The notes beneath the pieces were generated by a model. That model worked only from the letters and a program-made list of their open reading frames with translations, was not told where the DNA came from and made no database searches. Both the position numbers and the translations under genes were made by a program. 64,000 nt of DNA from Pseudothioclava arenosa (lineage in GTDB: Bacteria > Pseudomonadota > Alphaproteobacteria > Rhodobacterales > Rhodobacteraceae): assembly GCF_002358085.1 (NCBI RefSeq), contig NZ_NTJD01000003.1, positions 1 through 64,000 of the forward strand. Direction: 5' to 3'. Positions 60,462-64,000 of the stretch are shown piece after piece; the first letter of the stretch is position 1; every line of letters begins with the position of its first letter.

Positions 60462-62357
60462 TCAAGCGTCGGCTTCGGGCTGGGCCGGGTCCGGTTTGGC
60501 CGCAGGTGGCGCAGCCGGCGTGTCGGTGCGCTTGGCGAAGCGCTGCATCATCGTGGTTTCCAGCTCGGTATTCAGCTCGCGGGTGCGGGCGATGTAATCG
60601 GGGTTCTGCTCGATCGGGACGCCCGGCTTCCAGACCTGCGCGAGGTCGCGCACCGCGGCACGGTCGAGCTTGAAGAACAGCTTCTCCAATTCCGCCGCCT
60701 CGAACTCCGACAGGCCGACATTTTCCAGCACATAGCGCCCGGCGCGCAGGCTCGCGTCGAACATTTCGCGCACGATGTCATTCGCTCCGGCGCGATAGAG
60801 ATCGAAGACATGGATGCGGTCGCGGGCGCGCGCGATGATATGCAGGTCGGGCCGTTCGCGACGGGCATAGGCCACGAGCCGCGTCGTCGCGTTCTTGTCG
60901 TCCAGCGCCACCATCAGGACGCGCGCCTTGGCCAGACCCGCCGCGGCCAGAAGGTCCGGGCGTGTCGGGTCGCCGTAATACCCTTTGAAGCCGAACTTGC
61001 GCATCAGCTGGATCGTCTTGAGGTCGGCGTCGAGAACGGTGGTCTTGAAGCCAGACATGGTGACCAGCCGGTTCACCACCTGCCCGAACCGGCCCACGCC
61101 CGCGATGATGATCGGGCCTTGTGCGTCGATCGTGTCGGCCGTGGGCGCCTCGGATTTGCGGTAGCGCGACAGCAGGTCGTTCAGGATGAACAGGAACGGC
61201 GTGATCAGCATCGAGAGCGCGACCACCAGCAGCGCCTTTTCGGCGACAAGCTGCGGCAGGATCCGCTGCGACACGGCGAAGGCGATGAGGACGAAGCCGA
61301 ATTCCCCCGCCTGTGCGAGCCCAAGCGTGAACAGCGAGCGGTCATGGCCGCGCAGCCCGAAGACCTGCGCCAGTGCCGCGAGGATCGCCGCCTTGAGCGC
61401 CACCAACCCCAGCACGAGGCCGATCATCTGCAAGGGCTCCTGCACGATCAGGTCGAAGCTGATCCCGGCGCCCACCGTGATGAAGAACAGACCCATCAGC
61501 AGCCCCTTGAAGGGCGCGATGTCGGATTCAAGCTCGTGCTTGAACTCGCTGTCGGCCAGCACTACGCCCGCGAGGAAGGTGCCAAGCGCGGGTGAAAGCC
61601 CGACGAGGTTCATCAGCGCGGCGATGCCGACCACGATGAACAGGGCCACCGCCGTGTTCACCTCGCGCAGCTTGGCGCCATGGACAAAGCGAAACAACGG
61701 CCGCACCAGGAAGTGCCCGGCGATGATCGTCACCGCCACCGCGCCGAGCGTCACCAGCGTGATCTGCCAGCCGGGGAGCGAGTCGATCAGATGCGCGACG
61801 GGGCTTTCGGCGGTGCGCTCGGCCTCGGCCAGCGCGCGGGCGCCGGGCCGCGCCAGAAGCGGCATCAGCGCCAGCATCGGGATCACCGCGATATCCTGCA
61901 TCAGCAGCACCGAGAAGGCCGAGCGTCCGCCCGCCGTGCGCATCAGCTTCTTTTCATCCAGCGTCTGCAGCACGATCGCGGTCGACGAGAGCGCAAAGAT
62001 CATCCCCAAGGCCAGAGAGATCTGCATCGGCTGACCGAGCGCGAGCATCAGCCCCGCCACTGCGCCCAGCGTCAGCAGCACCTGCAACCCGCCCAGCCCC
62101 AGCAGCTTGTGGCGCATCTCCCACAACCCGCGCGGGTTCAGCTCCAGCCCGATCAGGAACAGCATCATCACCACGCCGAACTCGGCGAAATGCTGGAGGT
62201 CGGTCATTTCCGAACCCGCAAGCCCGAAAATCGGCCCGATCAGAAGCCCTGCCAGCAGGTAGCCCAGCACCGATCCCAGCCCCATCCGCGATGCCAGAGG
62301 CACCGCGACGACCATCGCAAACAGGTAGAGCGAGGCGTAGATCAGGAAGGATTCCAT
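60462..62357 (-). CDS. CPA2 family monovalent cation/proton antiporter (KefB-like)
   Basis: A 631-residue protein. About twelve membrane helices lie in the first 380 residues, with GLELNPRGLWEMRHK and FALSSTAIVLQTLDE typical of Kef-type exchangers. A TrkA-N (RCK) domain follows (IIAGVGRFGQVVNRL, about 410-520) that binds NAD(H) or nucleotides. The last 50 residues are Ala/Pro-rich. Likely potassium efflux, perhaps glutathione-gated as in KefB/C; no KefF/G helper gene lies nearby. The start at 62357 gives MESFLIYASLYLFAMVVAVP. The 178 bases upstream hold no gene. Confidence 0.92.
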   Translation of the reverse strand: MESFLIYASLYLFAMVVAVPLASRMGLGSVLGYLLAGLLIGPIFGLAGSEMTDLQHFAEFGVVMMLFLIGLELNPRGLWEMRHKLLGLGGLQVLLTLGAVAGLMLALGQPMQISLALGMIFALSSTAIVLQTLDEKKLMRTAGGRSAFSVLLMQDIAVIPMLALMPLLARPGARALAEAERTAESPVAHLIDSLPGWQITLVTLGAVAVTIIAGHFLVRPLFRFVHGAKLREVNTAVALFIVVGIAALMNLVGLSPALGTFLAGVVLADSEFKHELESDIAPFKGLLMGLFFITVGAGISFDLIVQEPLQMIGLVLGLVALKAAILAALAQVFGLRGHDRSLFTLGLAQAGEFGFVLIAFAVSQRILPQLVAEKALLVVALSMLITPFLFILNDLLSRYRKSEAPTADTIDAQGPIIIAGVGRFGQVVNRLVTMSGFKTTVLDADLKTIQLMRKFGFKGYYGDPTRPDLLAAAGLAKARVLMVALDDKNATTRLVAYARRERPDLHIIARARDRIHVFDLYRAGANDIVREMFDASLRAGRYVLENVGLSEFEAAELEKLFFKLDRAAVRDLAQVWKPGVPIEQNPDYIARTRELNTELETTMMQRFAKRTDTPAAPPAAKPDPAQPEADA

Positions 62358-62535
62358 TGCGCGCGCGGCTCCTTTGTGCGGCGAAATCGGTGCCTCCCGG
62401 GCGCGAGGGCGGGGAGGGGACCGAGGCGTGATCCGGGGGATGAGGCCAGCCTAGCGCACGGGGGGGCGGACGCAAGGGCAAAGCCCTGATGTTTCGGGCT
62501 TGTCATCTGATTTGAACGGTTCCGCGAGGGGGCGG

Positions 62536-64000
62536 TCACTCGCCCTGCAGAAGCTTCAGCGTATAGCTGCGCGAGCCCTTGGTATAGCTTAGCTGATCGG
62601 TCCCGATCGCGGTGACCTTGCCGCCATCGAGCCGGTCTCCGACGCCGACCTTGACGAACTTCCCGGTCTCCATCCGCACCAGCGCGCGGCGATTTCCGGC
62701 CGAGCCGAACAGGCCGATCAGGTTCATCTCGCCCAGGCGGATCGCGTTCTTCTCGGTGGCTTGTTTCGCGACCGACGCCGAGGTGGGGAGTTTCGGCGCG
62801 ACCGAGGTGGGCTCGGGCTCGTCCAGTTCGTCGGGGCGCACGGGCGCCGAGAAGCTGGTGGGCTCGGGCGTGCGCGACCGGGGCTCGGGTTCGGGGCGCG
62901 CGGCGGCTGCGGGGGCAGGTGCTGCGCGCAGCGCGGCGGCCCGGGCGGCCAGATCCGAGGGCTTCGGCATCGGACGGCGCGAGATCGCCACCGCCAGATC
63001 GGTGCCGCTGGCGAAGGGATCGGGGCGATTGGCGAGCGCGGCGGCCGCGGCTTCGGCGGCGGCCATGGCTTCGGCCTCGGCGCGCGCGGCCTCGCTGGCG
63101 CGGGCGGCAATTCCGGCAGGGCGCGATTTCGGGCGCAGGGTGACAACCTGCTCGCCGACCTCAGGCGCGGGCGCGGCGGTTTCTGCGGGGGCCGTGGCGA
63201 GGGCCGCCGCTGCGGCTGCGACGGTTGCCGGACGCGGTTTCGGACGCTGCCCTGCGAGCGCAGGATCGGCATAGAGCGGCTCAAGCGCGGTTTCCTCGAC
63301 CGTGGCCGCCGGTGCCTCGGCAGGCGCGGGGGCGGCTTCGGGCGCGGCCTCCGGGGCGGGCGCGGGTTGCTCGGGCAGGGCGGGCGGCAGGGCGGCGCGA
63401 TACGCCTCTTCGATTGCCGCCGGACGGGCGCGCGGCGCGGGGGAGCGCAGCGCCGGGTCGGCATAGGGCTGGTTCGCGGCCTCGGCCAGCGCGGCGGCCA
63501 AAGCGGCGATGGCGGCGGGGCGCGCGGCAGGCAGGACATCAGGCTGACCCGCGATCAGAGTGTAGCCTTCGGGCATCAGCACGCCTTCGGCCGTCGGCTC
63601 GACCTCGGTAGCGGGAGCCTCGGCCTGCGGCGCGGCGGCCAGAGCCGGCATGTCGGCGCTCGACAGCGAAAGGAGCGGCAACGCGGCGCTCGGCAAGGGC
63701 GGCAAGCTGCTGGGTGTGGGATCGGGCGCGGGCTCGGCTTCGGCGGTGAGGACTGGTTCCGGGGCCGCCTCCGGTGCGGGCTCCGGTTCCGCAGCGACAA
63801 TCGTTGGTGCGGGTTCGGCAGGTGGCGCGGGTGTCGGGGCGGCGACCGGTTCGGGCAGCGTCGCCACCTCGGTCGTCTGCACGGGCTCAGGGTCCACGCT
63901 GTCGAGATAGGAGGACCACAGCGCGACGATCCCGAAAAACAGGAGCAGCGCCCCGACGAGTGTCGCACCAAGATACTTCGGCTTGCCGCCGACTTGCTTG
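62536..64000 (-). CDS. membrane-anchored Pro/Ala/Glu-rich protein with PilP-like C-terminus (5' end outside the window)
   Basis: The frame is open up to the right edge, so at least 488 codons are present and the start is missing. Reading from the edge: KQVGGKPKYLGATLVGALLL starts a membrane helix ending near ALWSSYLDS. It is followed by about 370 residues of low-complexity Pro/Ala/Glu/Arg sequence with repeated P-KPRPA-type motifs. The end is a globular domain of about 80 residues: LGEMNLIGLFGSAGNRRALV, then RMETGKFVKVGVGDRLDGGK and LSYTKGSRSYTLKLLQ, which resembles the PilP type IV pilus domain. A GTG at 63897 could be taken for the start but lies behind the helix, so it is internal. Function unknown. 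Confidence 0.75.
   Translation of the reverse strand, partial: KQVGGKPKYLGATLVGALLLFFGIVALWSSYLDSVDPEPVQTTEVATLPEPVAAPTPAPPAEPAPTIVAAEPEPAPEAAPEPVLTAEAEPAPDPTPSSLPPLPSAALPLLSLSSADMPALAAAPQAEAPATEVEPTAEGVLMPEGYTLIAGQPDVLPAARPAAIAALAAALAEAANQPYADPALRSPAPRARPAAIEEAYRAALPPALPEQPAPAPEAAPEAAPAPAEAPAATVEETALEPLYADPALAGQRPKPRPATVAAAAAALATAPAETAAPAPEVGEQVVTLRPKSRPAGIAARASEAARAEAEAMAAAEAAAAALANRPDPFASGTDLAVAISRRPMPKPSDLAARAAALRAAPAPAAAARPEPEPRSRTPEPTSFSAPVRPDELDEPEPTSVAPKLPTSASVAKQATEKNAIRLGEMNLIGLFGSAGNRRALVRMETGKFVKVGVGDRLDGGKVTAIGTDQLSYTKGSRSYTLKLLQGE

Noticed and set aside
63897..63899. GTG at 63897 as the start of the last gene
   Set aside because: The same frame continues upstream to the window edge and encodes a membrane helix there, so the GTG is internal.

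Overview
The window is about 64 kb of GC-rich chromosomal DNA from an alphaproteobacterium, almost certainly a member of the Rhodobacteraceae/Paracoccaceae (Rhodobacter-like). This is inferred from gene content and order: an F1-only atpHAGDC operon, hisC-tyrC, an RpoH with a typical RpoH box, the lgt-midA-pgeF block, the hsp20-DUF1150 pair, Hint_2-domain proteins, a fused sulfate adenylyltransferase/APS kinase, and a dispersed 3'-end repeat. No rRNA, tRNA, CRISPR array, prophage or plasmid function was seen. Most of the window is core chromosome with tight operons (many ATGA or TAATG overlaps). The only clear mobile DNA is at the left edge.

Layout. 1-0.6 kb: the end of an IS903-group (IS5 family) insertion sequence has cut off the 5' part of a GH26-like glycosidase gene. 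0.8-3.7 kb: a small secreted protein, a Hint-domain protein, rpsD with its own promoter and a long leader, and a periplasmic PG-binding-like protein. 3.9-15.7 kb: hisC-tyrC, DUF2125, ChaC, a two-gene MotA/MotB-like ion-driven motor pair, clpA, an HPP-CBS membrane protein, glyoxalase II and a methyltransferase. 16-21 kb: ATP synthase F1 operon, then an H-type lectin-like protein. 21-26.7 kb: CIRCE-controlled groESL, a TraB/GumN protein, a family II pyrophosphatase and a HAD hydrolase. 26.8-36.7 kb: MaoC, ribF, YcgN, two hydrolases, an HCCA isomerase, prs, an EamA transporter, purEK, YdcH, hsp20-DUF1150 and a threonine dehydratase-like enzyme. 36.8-43.3 kb: sat-cysC, trxB, an Lrp regulator, rpoH, rluD, a small membrane protein and a NUDIX enzyme. 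43.3-50.9 kb: ubiK, lgt-midA-pgeF, a 54-residue small protein, a second (degenerate) Hint protein, a capsule-synthase-like protein coupled to pepF. 51-55 kb: a four-gene Anbu (proteasome-like protease) operon with ATP-grasp, alpha-E and transglutaminase partners. 55-64 kb: SCP2, TPR protein, a SUV3-like helicase with an S4-domain protein, FdxA, CarD, a CPA2 antiporter, and a membrane-anchored protein that runs off the right edge.

Genes that work together: HisC and TyrC (histidine/tyrosine/phenylalanine synthesis), AtpHAGDC (F1 sector; F0 must be elsewhere), GroES/GroEL, ClpA, Hsp20 and RpoH (heat shock, with a perfect CIRCE before groES), PurE/PurK (purines), and the Anbu operon (a predicted peptide-making and peptide-cutting system whose substrate is unknown). 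The most interesting items are the Anbu operon, the MotA/MotB-like motor pair that resembles ZorAB without Zorya effectors, a repeat family sitting directly behind stop codons (five clear copies and one degenerate), and the Hint pair in which one copy has lost the key cysteine.
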